The position numbers and the translations under genes were made by a program. Below the pieces are notes generated by a model, which saw only the letters and a list, made by a program, of their open reading frames with translations, was not told the origin of the DNA and did no database searches. From positions 496,001 to 560,000 of the forward strand of contig NZ_FOXK01000001.1 of assembly GCF_900115695.1 (NCBI RefSeq): a DNA stretch of 64,000 bases. Direction: 5' to 3'. The DNA is from Ectopseudomonas toyotomiensis (GTDB lineage Bacteria > Pseudomonadota > Gammaproteobacteria > Pseudomonadales > Pseudomonadaceae). Positions 18,996-25,717 of this stretch are shown one piece after another (position 1 is the stretch's first letter; every line of letters begins with the position of its first letter).

Positions 18996-19742
18996 CTACT
19001 GTAACGGTTCCAACGGTTCCGGCCAATTTATCGATCTGAGCTTAAGTATTTCGGAATGAACTCTACCGCTATAGTCCATGACCATCGCAAAAATTGTTCT
19101 ACGAACAGCATCTTCAAATTCCTGCTCTTCACTCATAAGCTTCAACCCGAAGGAACTGTAAAGGTCATCCAGCCCCTGCAGCGATGGCCCCTTAGGCTCC
19201 AAGACTGCCTTATCTTTCCTTGCTCTGGTCTCAAGTGTATCCATATCGCTAATCATGGTTTCACGCATATCAATAAGCGTTGACTTTAGATCATCAACTA
19301 CACCACTCAAGTACCTATAATCCTCTTCTCGCAAATTACTTTGCGCCTTATCCCGATCAAATGATTCATTTATGCAGCGAGAGTAGATCCTCTCAACAAC
19401 TATCTTATACGGATCAAACTCTTCGCCTTCTGAAACCATTCTAAACAACTGAGGCTCCGTACATTCGAGCAAATCACCCACAACCATCTTTCTTAGATAG
19501 TCATCCCTTCTAATCACATACAGCTCAGCTTTAGCCTCTTCAATCGCAACCCTAGCGTTATTCAACTCAAGATTCTTAATCTCTAACTCACTTTCTCGCT
19601 GTGCAATTCTCTCTTCAAGAGTCGCGATCTTATACAAAGGAATAACGGTATAATACAAAGCCCACGCACTGAAGACGCAAAGCAATATTTGCGAAGCATG
19701 GCTCAGGCGCCCAAGCCATTTATCACATAACCCACTGACCAT
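18996..19742 (-). CDS. Membrane-anchored coiled-coil protein, unknown function
   Basis: The protein has 248 residues from the ATG at 19742, which follows a GAGGA ribosome-binding site; a GTG at 19757 is the longer alternative. One membrane segment (ASQILLCVFSAWALYYTV, about residues 15-35) is followed by a long charged helix rich in Glu and Leu (about 40-75) that should form a coiled coil, then a mostly helical domain of about 170 residues. The orientation would place the bulk on one side of the inner membrane. It lies directly downstream of the 189-residue gene, two bases apart. No family is recognised. A superinfection-exclusion or toxin role is possible but unproven. Confidence 0.65.
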   Translation of the reverse strand: MVSGLCDKWLGRLSHASQILLCVFSAWALYYTVIPLYKIATLEERIAQRESELEIKNLELNNARVAIEEAKAELYVIRRDDYLRKMVVGDLLECTEPQLFRMVSEGEEFDPYKIVVERIYSRCINESFDRDKAQSNLREEDYRYLSGVVDDLKSTLIDMRETMISDMDTLETRARKDKAVLEPKGPSLQGLDDLYSSFGLKLMSEEQEFEDAVRRTIFAMVMDYSGRVHSEILKLRSINWPEPLEPLQ

Positions 19743-19744
19743 TT

Positions 19745-20314
19745 TTATTCCTCGCACAGTGAATCGTCTAATATTCCATAAGGAATTATTTGCCCTAACT
19801 CATTAAATGCAGCTACGTACTCGCACTCCATTTCGCACCCTAGGGGCTGAATGTATTGAACGTCGGTACTGCGATAAATAATATGTCTCGCCTTCTTGGG
19901 TGCATCAGCTCTACGCAATAACAGGAACACGCCCTGTTGATCTTTAAACGAGCGCACATGCTCCGGCTCTATACCTAGATGTCCGCAGGCCTGCCTGAAG
20001 CCTAAAGCTTTGTCTTTATTGGTGAAGTGGATTACGTCGAGATAGATTTCATCGGCAGCATCGAGCGTGCTGATCTTTGTCGCCGTCGAAGGAGGGAAGC
20101 CTGGAAGTTGCTCCAGGCTCGATGGCTCTTTGAGCCGGTACTCTGTGCTGTAGGTGCCGATGAATACGGGCACGTCGTCAACCAGATCGCCGTCTGGCAC
20201 TAGCACTTTGTAGATGTGGGGGAACGTTACGTTGGTCTTCGGGCACGTGTAGCGGTCATCGGAGTTTGATCGGCGCAGGTGCTCGAAGCTCGCCATGTCG
20301 ATGATGTTTCCCAT
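19745..20314 (-). CDS. Hypothetical protein, unknown function
   Basis: A 189-residue soluble protein, mixed alpha/beta by eye, without a signal peptide. The start at 20314 is preceded by GGGAGAAGGAC, a good ribosome-binding site. The middle (ADEIYLDVIHFTNKDKALGFRQACGHLGI) and the end (CEMECEYVAAFNELGQIIPYGI) contain regular strands and helices, but I recognise no domain. It is followed by the membrane coiled-coil gene and preceded on the same strand by the phage-type repressor, so it may be read from the lysogenic promoter like a cargo gene. Confidence 0.65.
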   Translation of the reverse strand: MGNIIDMASFEHLRRSNSDDRYTCPKTNVTFPHIYKVLVPDGDLVDDVPVFIGTYSTEYRLKEPSSLEQLPGFPPSTATKISTLDAADEIYLDVIHFTNKDKALGFRQACGHLGIEPEHVRSFKDQQGVFLLLRRADAPKKARHIIYRSTDVQYIQPLGCEMECEYVAAFNELGQIIPYGILDDSLCEE

Positions 20315-20371
20315 GTCCTTCTCCCTGGAGTCACGTTGTTCGGCTGAACCATCGCCGGGCCACTTCCGCTG

Positions 20372-20647
20372 TTACCTGCTGCCCGCTTCTTGTCCTGCCA
20401 ATTTTAGGTCTGCTTCGACGTAATCCGGGCTGGTCTGCCCTGCCTCTGGCGCAATGTTCCCCGAAACGAGCCACAGTGCGTACTCAGGGGTAATACCCAG
20501 GATGGCTTCTATGTCGTCCCCATTGACCCGGCGCTTGCCACCTCTGAGGGCATACCACTTCTCGCGGTCGATGCCTGTCAGCTCCTCGAGCCGCTTAGCA
20601 GTCAATCCCTTCGAGTCCCAAATGGCTATAAGCCGCTCTCTGATCAT
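20372..20647 (-). CDS. Small helix-turn-helix repressor, phage type
   Basis: A 91-residue protein with a Xre/Cro-like helix-turn-helix spanning LTAKRLEELTGIDREKWYALRGGKRRVNGDDIE; the recognition-helix core is near residues 25-40. It is divergent from the plus-strand early genes, and the gap between them contains two perfect inverted repeats that would suit its operators. This is the layout of the immunity repressor in Pf-type and CTX-type filamentous prophages. No strong ribosome-binding site precedes the ATG at 20647, so it may be leaderless or weakly translated. Confidence 0.75.
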   Translation of the reverse strand: MIRERLIAIWDSKGLTAKRLEELTGIDREKWYALRGGKRRVNGDDIEAILGITPEYALWLVSGNIAPEAGQTSPDYVEADLKLAGQEAGSR

Positions 20648-20665
20648 TCAAAAATCGTCTATTAA

Positions 20666-20742
20666 ATTGGTAAATAGTGCTACTAACTATCTGCCAGCAC
20701 CGATATATTCGCATCATGTGATTGGGATTATTTACCAATCAC
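20666..20742. promoter_or_regulatory. Candidate repressor operators in the divergent promoter gap
   Basis: ATTGGTAAATA (20666-20676) and its exact reverse complement TATTTACCAAT (20729-20739) face each other. The second site lies in an overlapping perfect palindrome, GTGATTGG-N9-CCAATCAC (20718-20742). The stretch is A/T-rich and lies between the repressor and the first early gene. Confidence 0.65.
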
Positions 20743-20793
20743 TAATCACCCATTAACCACAGTTTATGAGCATTTCATAGGCAGGGATAGGCA

Positions 20794-21075
20794 ATGACTA
20801 CTCAGCACCTGAACGAACCACCTTTCGATGTCAGCTTCGACGTAGACGGCAAACGTGTCATCTACCTCGACTGCCGTAACGCCCTCACCTGCAGCAAGGA
20901 AACCTTCGCTGCCATGAACGGTGTTTCCACCGACACCGTGATCGCCTGGATGCAGAGCGGCACCATCCCCAGCGTGAAGATGGGGCGCCCCCGCTTTGTC
21001 CACCTCGCCCAAATCCGCACTGATCTGGCCAAGGGCAAAACCATCTTTGCGCAGGGGGATTACGTCGATGAATAA
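20794..21075 (+). CDS. Small DNA-binding-like (excisionase/AlpA-like) protein, paralogue 1
   Basis: A 93-residue protein whose second half (TFAAMNGVSTDTVIAWMQSG, then TIPSVKMGRPRFVHLAQIRTDL) looks like the MerR/AlpA-type winged helix used by excisionases and by small early proteins of Pf-like phages. It is preceded by a purine-rich AGGGATAGG site. Its stop codon is overlapped by the start of a second protein that is clearly related to it (shared GT-x-PS, R-x-DL-x-x-GK and GDY-x-D positions). It is the first rightward gene after the operators. A role in excision or in control of replication is inferred. Confidence 0.65.
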   Translation: MTTQHLNEPPFDVSFDVDGKRVIYLDCRNALTCSKETFAAMNGVSTDTVIAWMQSGTIPSVKMGRPRFVHLAQIRTDLAKGKTIFAQGDYVDE

Positions 21076-21316
21076 GGCCAACCCGAACCACGGCAATGTC
21101 GTCCCGCTCGGCTCCGCCATGGGCGACGTCTGCAGCATCGTGACCTTCGCTACAGGCAGCGGGATTCCCGCTGATGAAGTGGCCGAGCTGGTGGACAACG
21201 GCACTCTACCCAGCCTGACGTTTGCCGACTTCCGCATGGTCAACGTGGGCAAACTCCGCGCCGATCTGCTGAGCGGCAAGGAGTCCTTCAAGGCGGGGGA
21301 CTACAGCGATGACTAG
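21068..21316 (+). CDS. Small DNA-binding-like protein, paralogue 2
   Basis: An 82-residue protein started at 21068, inside the stop region of paralogue 1. Aligned by eye, TFATGSGIPADEVAELVDNGTLPSLTF and LRADLLSGKESFKAGDY repeat the order of the first protein, so the pair arose by tandem duplication. The DNA around the two gene ends is also alike, each next start sitting in a GATGA-type overlap. This copy has lost the basic GRPRF segment and has DFRMV instead, so it may bind a partner or a different DNA site. Confidence 0.65.
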   Translation: MNKANPNHGNVVPLGSAMGDVCSIVTFATGSGIPADEVAELVDNGTLPSLTFADFRMVNVGKLRADLLSGKESFKAGDYSDD

Positions 21317-21707
21317 CAACAGCTCCCCCGTGAATGCATCCAACGCTGCCCAGTATGTCGGCCAAACCGCCCTGGTCGAACTGGCCTGGGACGATGAACC
21401 CGAACCGCTCTGGCTGCTCCTGCATATTGTCGGCGTCGTGCTGCCCTTCGAAGGGGTGTATGACCAAGCCTACTTCATGACCCTGGAAATGAACGATCCA
21501 GGGCAGTTTCCAAACGAGGTGTTCTTCTCGGACATCCGCACTATCAGGGCGATGCGGCACCGCGACCGGCAGGGTTCCGGCAACGTACTGGGCCGCATGA
21601 CCCTGACCCATTATGCCGATGGTTCCGGGTCAGGGGCCGCGCTCCCGGCTCGTCGGGACAGCTTCACCGTCCCGGCGAACGGAAGCACGGGCGCAGCGCA
21701 CCCTTGA
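21309..21707 (+). CDS. Hypothetical phage-type early protein
   Basis: A 132-residue protein, start overlapping the previous gene by eight bases. The first 100 residues are acidic and strand-rich ([20 protein letters not shown] and [19 protein letters not shown]). The last 30 residues (from about [11 protein letters not shown]) are encoded inside a strong DNA hairpin and are low-complexity. The position matches the single-stranded-DNA-binding or early-protein slot of filamentous phage maps, but the sequence does not let me assign that function. The stop at 21705-21707 lies inside the outer stem of the hairpin. Confidence 0.6.
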   Translation: MTSNSSPVNASNAAQYVGQTALVELAWDDEPEPLWLLLHIVGVVLPFEGVYDQAYFMTLEMNDPGQFPNEVFFSDIRTIRAMRHRDRQGSGNVLGRMTLTHYADGSGSGAALPARRDSFTVPANGSTGAAHP

Positions 21708-21710
21708 CCC
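21627..21710. repeat. Nested stem-loop 1 with AGCTTCACC loop
   Basis: The outer stem GGGTCAGGGG (21627-21636) pairs with CCCTTGACCC (21701-21710) with one G-T pair. GCGC (21639-21642) can pair with GCGC (21691-21694). The inner stem TCGTCGGGAC (21650-21659) pairs with GTCCCGGCGA (21669-21678). The loop is AGCTTCACC at 21660-21668. Confidence 0.75.
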
Positions 21711-21716
21711 AGCACC

Positions 21717-22100
21717 ATGAATATCAGCCTGACAACGGGAGTGTGGGGTAGCTTCACCACCCCGCGCTCCCGAGCCCTCGGCGGCAAGAGTGGGATGACA
21801 AGGGCAAAGCCCTTGGTGTTGGTCTTCCCGCCCCGCCAGCAGCCCCAACGCCGCACTACCGCAAAGCCAGACGCTGGGCGCGCCCGCCTGCACTTCCTCC
21901 CGCCTACACCCGACACCCTGCCGGCTTTCCTGGCGCTGATCCTGTTCCTGATCCTCTCGGCCATTGGCAATTCCTGGGTGGCCGGTAAGAGCCCACAAGG
22001 GCCAACGCCGTATGCCTGGACAGTGACAGATGAAGGATGCGGGCCGGCGGCGCGGTTGCGTGCGAGGGACGAGCACGGGTGCGCCCCGCCGGCCCGCTGA
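21717..22100 (+). CDS. Possible small single-span membrane protein
   Basis: This open frame of 127 residues contains one clear membrane segment near residues 68-90 ([20 protein letters not shown]) written in normal Pseudomonas codons, which argues that at least this part is translated. Its 5' end crosses stem-loop 2 and a triloop hairpin, and its 3' end crosses a 12-bp stem, so the true start is uncertain. The ATG at 21795 is an alternative. It could be a minor virion or secretion protein of a filamentous element, or a chance frame in structured DNA. It has no convincing ribosome-binding site at 21717. Confidence 0.35.
   Translation: MNISLTTGVWGSFTTPRSRALGGKSGMTRAKPLVLVFPPRQQPQRRTTAKPDAGRARLHFLPPTPDTLPAFLALILFLILSAIGNSWVAGKSPQGPTPYAWTVTDEGCGPAARLRARDEHGCAPPAR
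21736..21772. repeat. Stem-loop 2 with the same AGCTTCACC loop
   Basis: CGGGAGTGTGGGGT (21736-21749) pairs with ACCCCGCGCTCCCG (21759-21772) over 14 base pairs, two of them G-T. The nine-base loop AGCTTCACC (21750-21758) is identical to that of stem-loop 1, although the stems differ. Confidence 0.8.
21799..21815. repeat. Perfect 7-bp hairpin with AAA loop
   Basis: CAAGGGC pairs with GCCCTTG around AAA. No T-run follows, so it is not a typical terminator. It is the third hairpin within 200 bases. Confidence 0.7.
22039..22097. repeat. Perfect 12-bp G+C stem with an internal hairpin
   Basis: GCGGGCCGGCGG (22039-22050) is the exact reverse complement of CCGCCGGCCCGC (22086-22097). Inside, CGTGC (22059-22063) pairs with GCACG (22073-22077) around a nine-base loop. 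It lies 70 bases before the replication gene. Confidence 0.8.
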
Positions 22101-22167
22101 CGTCCCTGTAACACGTCAGATAACAAGCAGTTGAACGAGTGACAAACCTTCAATAACAGGAAATCAG

Positions 22168-23451
22168 ATGGACGCCGTTAAAGACTTCTTCCGCGTTGAT
22201 AACCAAACCGGCCTTGAGTCCCCTCATGGCCGCTTGTTCCTGGACATCGGCAAGACCGGCTTTGTCGATCTGTCTGCCGTTCGCCTGCTCCGCTGTGGCG
22301 TCGATACCGTCCGCCAGCTCTACAAGGGCCTGCTGCGCCCTGACATCCTGGGCCTGTTCGACAAGCCGGGCGCCATTGTCGATTTCGCCGGTGAGCGCTG
22401 GCACTCGGGCCGTGTTAGCCGTGACTCGGGCTACCAGTACAAGCTGCAAAACGCTGACTTGGGTTTCGTACTGCTGGTGAAGAACTTCAACGCCAAAGTC
22501 GAGAACATCGGCCCCCACCTGAAAATCGAGGTGTCACCTCATGCCATCGACAACCTGTCGCCCGAGCGCCTGCAGGCCCGCCTGGATCACTACGCCTCCC
22601 AGGTGCTGACGAACATCGAGGTCAATCAATGCGCGGTGCATCTTGCCCTGGACCTGCAAGGCTGGACACCTCCCGCCGATCTGGTCAGCAACATGCATTG
22701 CCGTGCCCGCTCGCACCGGGATGTATCCGGCATCAACGAACTGCACTGGGCCACGAAATCCAGCGTGTATGGCCGCGGTGAAACCTCGATGTTTGGCTCG
22801 GCCAACGGCCTGCAGCTCTGCATCTACAACAAGACCGAACAGGCCAGGGCTACCGACAAGCTCGACTACTGGGAAAGCGTCTGGCGTCGCCGCGATAGCT
22901 TCGACGAAACCGACCCGGACAACTACGACTCCACCCAGGATGTATGGCGCGTTGAGCTGCGTTATCACCATTCCATCGTCCAGCAGTTTGCAAGTGGCTC
23001 GGTAGACCTGCAGAGCGGGCAAGTGATCGACACCCGCACCTTTGCCGCCTTCGCGGGCCATCTGGACGGCCTGTGGCGCTACGGCCTGAACCAGTTCAAA
23101 TACCTTGCCCGTCGCGGCTACTACGCTCCGATCTGGACGCTTATCCGCGATGACGTGCGCGTCGATCTGCCGGTCGATTCCCTGCTCGATGACACCGACT
23201 ACAGGCGCTACTACAAGACCTCGCGGGGCTTCTCCGGCAAGAATGTGGAACTCTTCCTGGGAAACTTCGTAAGCCTGCTGGCACGGGAGCGAGTGGGCGC
23301 TAGAAAAGCTTTTCATACCCTCAAGGACTGGGACTGCTGGCCAGTGATTCGCGATCACTACGCCTCCAAGGGCCTCGATGAAGACCGCCTCTACAAACAC
23401 CTCAAAGCCTTGCTTGAGGAACGCAGCGTTCGTTGGGGGCGTGCCGTTTGA
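22168..23451 (+). CDS. Phage replication initiation protein (Pf/RstA/gene II-like)
   Basis: A 427-residue protein resembling the rolling-circle initiators of integrative filamentous phages such as Pf1. Features are the N-terminal GRLFLDIGKTGFVDLSAVRL, the central CAVHLALDLQGWTPPADLVSNMH with the hydrophobic-Asp pattern common to this group, and the C-terminal WPVIRDHYASKGLDEDRLYKHL. Such proteins nick the plus-strand origin and start replication. It starts at 22168 behind AGGAAA, downstream of the structured DNA that is a natural candidate for its origin. The integrase gene overlaps its end. Codon use is G+C-rich, unlike the cargo on the left. Confidence 0.82.
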   Translation: MDAVKDFFRVDNQTGLESPHGRLFLDIGKTGFVDLSAVRLLRCGVDTVRQLYKGLLRPDILGLFDKPGAIVDFAGERWHSGRVSRDSGYQYKLQNADLGFVLLVKNFNAKVENIGPHLKIEVSPHAIDNLSPERLQARLDHYASQVLTNIEVNQCAVHLALDLQGWTPPADLVSNMHCRARSHRDVSGINELHWATKSSVYGRGETSMFGSANGLQLCIYNKTEQARATDKLDYWESVWRRRDSFDETDPDNYDSTQDVWRVELRYHHSIVQQFASGSVDLQSGQVIDTRTFAAFAGHLDGLWRYGLNQFKYLARRGYYAPIWTLIRDDVRVDLPVDSLLDDTDYRRYYKTSRGFSGKNVELFLGNFVSLLARERVGARKAFHTLKDWDCWPVIRDHYASKGLDEDRLYKHLKALLEERSVRWGRAV

Positions 23452-24431
23452 TCACCAAGGGACCAAAGGGCTGGGACGTCGATTTCTGGCTCGATAAATC
23501 TGCCGGTATCCGTAAGCGCAAACGTGGCTTTCGCACCAAGAGCGAGGCCGAACGCTGGGTATCCGACACCCGCCGCCAATACAGCCAACGCGGCCGTGAT
23601 CCTGGCGAACGCCTGTCCGATCTGGTCGATACGTGGCAAGAGCTGCACGGCTCCACGCTCAAAGACCCTTACCGCTACAGCCGGACGATGGCCATAGCGC
23701 ATGCCCTGGGCAACCCTATTGCCGCCACCTTCACCGCCCTGGACTTTGGCCGCTACCGTACCCAGCGCCTCAAAGACTGCACCCCGGCCACCGTGAACCA
23801 CGAACACCGCTACCTGAAAGCCGTGTTCAACGAGCTTATCCGCCTAGGCGTATGGCATGAGGCCAACCCGCTGGCCATGCTTCGTCAGCTCAAGGTGGAT
23901 GAAACCGAGCGTGCGTTTCTCACCCTGGATGAATGCCGGCTTGTCCTGCAGGAGTGTGCCGCCTCGACCAACAGCCATACGCTGCCTGTCGCCCAAATCT
24001 GCCTGGCTACCGGTGCTCGATGGGATGAAGCCGAAAACCTGACCCGGCCCCAGGTTGCCAATGGCCAGGTGCGTTTCGTGCGTACCAAGAATGGCAAGAG
24101 TCGTTCGGTGCCGATTCCGGCCGAGCTGGAGAAGCTCATTCTGTCGCGTGGCTACCCTGGAAACGGCAAGCTGTTCAGCTCCTGCAGGTCAGCCTTCCGC
24201 AAAGCCTATGAACGCACCGGCCTGCATACGCCTGGACAGATGACCCACATCCTGCGCCATACCTTCGCCAGCCACTACATGATGCAGGGCGGGAATATCG
24301 TCACCCTGCAGCGCATCCTGGGCCACGGCGATATAAAGATGACGATGCGCTATTCACACCTCGCGCCCGATCACTTCGCCACTGCCCTGACCCATTCGCC
24401 GATGGCATTGCTGGATAGCGCGGAAAACTAG
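23433..24431 (+). CDS. Tyrosine-type integrase, phage family
   Basis: A tyrosine recombinase of about 330 residues. The catalytic set is visible: Arg in ATGARWDEAENL, His-x-x-Arg in HILRHTFASHYM, a second His in LGHGDIKMTMRYSH, and the nucleophile Tyr in MRYSHLAP. The N-terminus (GWDVDFWLDKSAGIRKRKRGF) is the usual arm-binding domain. The start is uncertain: TTG at 23433, after GAGGA, or TTG at 23448, overlapping the rep stop. The gene lies just inside the tRNA-Met end of the island, as expected for a tRNA-targeting integrase, and the rep-int order is that of Pf-type prophages. Confidence 0.9.
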   Translation: MGACRLITKGPKGWDVDFWLDKSAGIRKRKRGFRTKSEAERWVSDTRRQYSQRGRDPGERLSDLVDTWQELHGSTLKDPYRYSRTMAIAHALGNPIAATFTALDFGRYRTQRLKDCTPATVNHEHRYLKAVFNELIRLGVWHEANPLAMLRQLKVDETERAFLTLDECRLVLQECAASTNSHTLPVAQICLATGARWDEAENLTRPQVANGQVRFVRTKNGKSRSVPIPAELEKLILSRGYPGNGKLFSSCRSAFRKAYERTGLHTPGQMTHILRHTFASHYMMQGGNIVTLQRILGHGDIKMTMRYSHLAPDHFATALTHSPMALLDSAEN

Positions 24432-24513
24432 ACCGTCAGGATTAGTCATTCGCGCACCATCACTTTGCCATCAATCCAGATCCTAGATAGCTCTCACTCA
24501 AAGGAACGTCGGG

Positions 24514-24840
24514 TTAGAACGGTGTTCTCACGTAGCTGGCGTAATCACTGTGCTTCTTTTCGATGGTTCGCCCAATAGGCTCTGCATTTCCAATTTGAGC
24601 AACATAGAAGATTTTCTTGAGCTTTAGCTCTTTCGCAGCCCCAACAAGCGTCGAGCTGATATCAGCCTTGATATTTTCTGTTGAATCCTTGGTCTGTTCC
24701 GAGTACTGCGAATATGACAAAAACCAAACGGTATCTACATCGATAGCTTTCTTCCAGTCTTTGGCCGCAAGCATTTCGTAGAGCCTATCTCTTTCGTCTT
24801 CGCTATCTATGAGGTCTAAAGAAACCATTGCTCTGATCAC
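24514..24840 (-). CDS. Small protein, possible Cas2/VapD-like ferredoxin fold
   Basis: A 108-residue protein with a GTG start six bases after a full AAAGGAG site, so it is very likely translated. The order of segments fits a beta-alpha-beta-beta-alpha-beta fold: strand MIRAMVSLDLID, helix DERDRLYEMLAAKDWKKA, strand DTVWFLSYSQ, helix ENIKADISSTLVGAAKEL and strand KIFYVAQIG. This resembles Cas2, VapD and SinR-like small proteins, some of which are ribonucleases. The resemblance is by eye only. It lies between the integrase and the tRNA, a common spot for accessory genes in integrative elements. Confidence 0.7.
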   Translation of the reverse strand: MIRAMVSLDLIDSEDERDRLYEMLAAKDWKKAIDVDTVWFLSYSQYSEQTKDSTENIKADISSTLVGAAKELKLKKIFYVAQIGNAEPIGRTIEKKHSDYASYVRTPF

Positions 24841-25045
24841 ATTGAGCTCCTTTCATAAGCCGGATTTAGCCGAGCTCCTTTGCTCGGGCCTATGCATATC
24901 TTGGGGCTCAATGATGGCATTTCAATGGCGGCCTGAAGCAACCATAGAAGTGTAGAGGCGGGATAGCGGTCATCCTTGCGGTTGATTTGCTTGGATGCTT
25001 TGCAGACAGGGACAAGAAAGGGACAGCTCGGGGACACCGGCCCAA
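24841..25045. other. Right edge of the island, no gene seen
   Basis: About 200 bases between the small GTG-start gene and the tRNA terminator. It includes GGGGACACC at 25030-25038, which also occurs at 17182-17190. No gene is supported. Confidence 0.5.
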
Positions 25046-25046
25046 A

Positions 25047-25074
25047 TAAAAAGGGGCTAGCTTGCGCTAACCCC
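25047..25074 (-). terminator. Terminator of tRNA-Met
   Basis: Read on the minus strand, GGGGTTAGC and GCTAGCCCC form a stem followed by a T-run, 10 bases beyond the tRNA 3' end. Confidence 0.8.
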
Positions 25075-25084
25075 TTGAAATTTA

Positions 25085-25161
25085 TGGTGGCTACACCGGG
25101 ACTTGAACCTGGGACATCAGCATTATGAATGCTGCGCTCTAACCAACTGAGCTATGTAGCC
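25085..25161 (-). tRNA. tRNA-Met (elongator type, anticodon CAT)
   Basis: A 77-nt cloverleaf with encoded CCA. The acceptor GGCTACA pairs with TGTAGCC. The anticodon stem CAGCA/TGCTG encloses the loop TTCATAA with CAT. The first acceptor pair is matched, so it is not an initiator tRNA. Its 3' end faces the integrase island. Elongator Met is preferred over Ile-lysidine tRNA by likeness to the known elongator gene. Confidence 0.93.
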
Positions 25162-25402
25162 AACGGCGCGCATTGTCCGCGTCTCGCCTACCGCTGTCAA
25201 CCCCAGATCATCGATAAATTTACGTTTTATCAAGCGGTTAGGCTTCAGTGGTGGCGATGCGCTCAATCGCTCGTTTCTGAGCCTGCGGCTGACCTCTCAA
25301 CCACTCGGACGGTGCTTGCGGGGCTGTCGGGCGATGCCGGAAAATCCGCCTCCAGCAGGCTGCAGCGCCGCCGTATGCTGGCCAACGAACCAGGAGAACA
25401 CC

Positions 25403-25612
25403 TTGAGAGCGAGAGACGATTTCGACGATCTGCGGGCGGAGCGTGATATGCCGACGCACTACCGCAACGAACCCAACCGCCATGCCGGGCTGTGGAAGCA
25501 GATCGCGATTGGCATCGTCGTCGGCTACAGCGTGCTGGGCGTCATCAGTGCGGTTGCCTGGATGATCATTGCGCGCGTGATGCTGGGCGATCTGTCCATC
25601 ACGCTGCCGTAA
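25403..25612 (+). CDS. Small single-span membrane protein
   Basis: A 69-residue protein started at a TTG six bases after CAGGAGA, one of the better ribosome-binding sites in this stretch. The N-terminus is charged (RARDDFDDLRAERD), followed by a linker with HAGLWK and one membrane segment (IAIGIVVGYSVLGVISAVAWMII). I recall similar short proteins in other pseudomonads but know no function. It stands alone 240 bases beyond the tRNA. The longer frame from 25316 has no signal. Confidence 0.6.
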   Translation: MRARDDFDDLRAERDMPTHYRNEPNRHAGLWKQIAIGIVVGYSVLGVISAVAWMIIARVMLGDLSITLP

Positions 25613-25717
25613 CAGTCACATCTCTGCACCAGCGGACGTACTGACGATGGGGTTGGCACTTGCCATCCCCTGCCCGCCTCTTCATCCTGCCCCATTGTTT
25701 ACCCAACGAGCCCTATC

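Noticed and set aside
21611..22153. Long minus-strand frame opposite the structured DNA
   Set aside because: It lies over the hairpins and the plus-strand genes, lacks a start signal, and its Arg/Pro/Gly-rich text looks like a shadow.
20372..24431. A complete Pf prophage
   Set aside because: No coat, adsorption or Zot-like ATPase gene can be found between the early genes and rep, and the space is too short to hold them.
24837..25037. A 66-residue minus-strand frame upstream of the Cas2-like gene
   Set aside because: No ribosome-binding site and low-complexity sequence; it covers the promoter region of the better-supported gene.
16975..25084. A CRISPR array within the island, considered because of the Cas2-like protein
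   Set aside because: No series of regularly spaced direct repeats is present anywhere in the island or the window.
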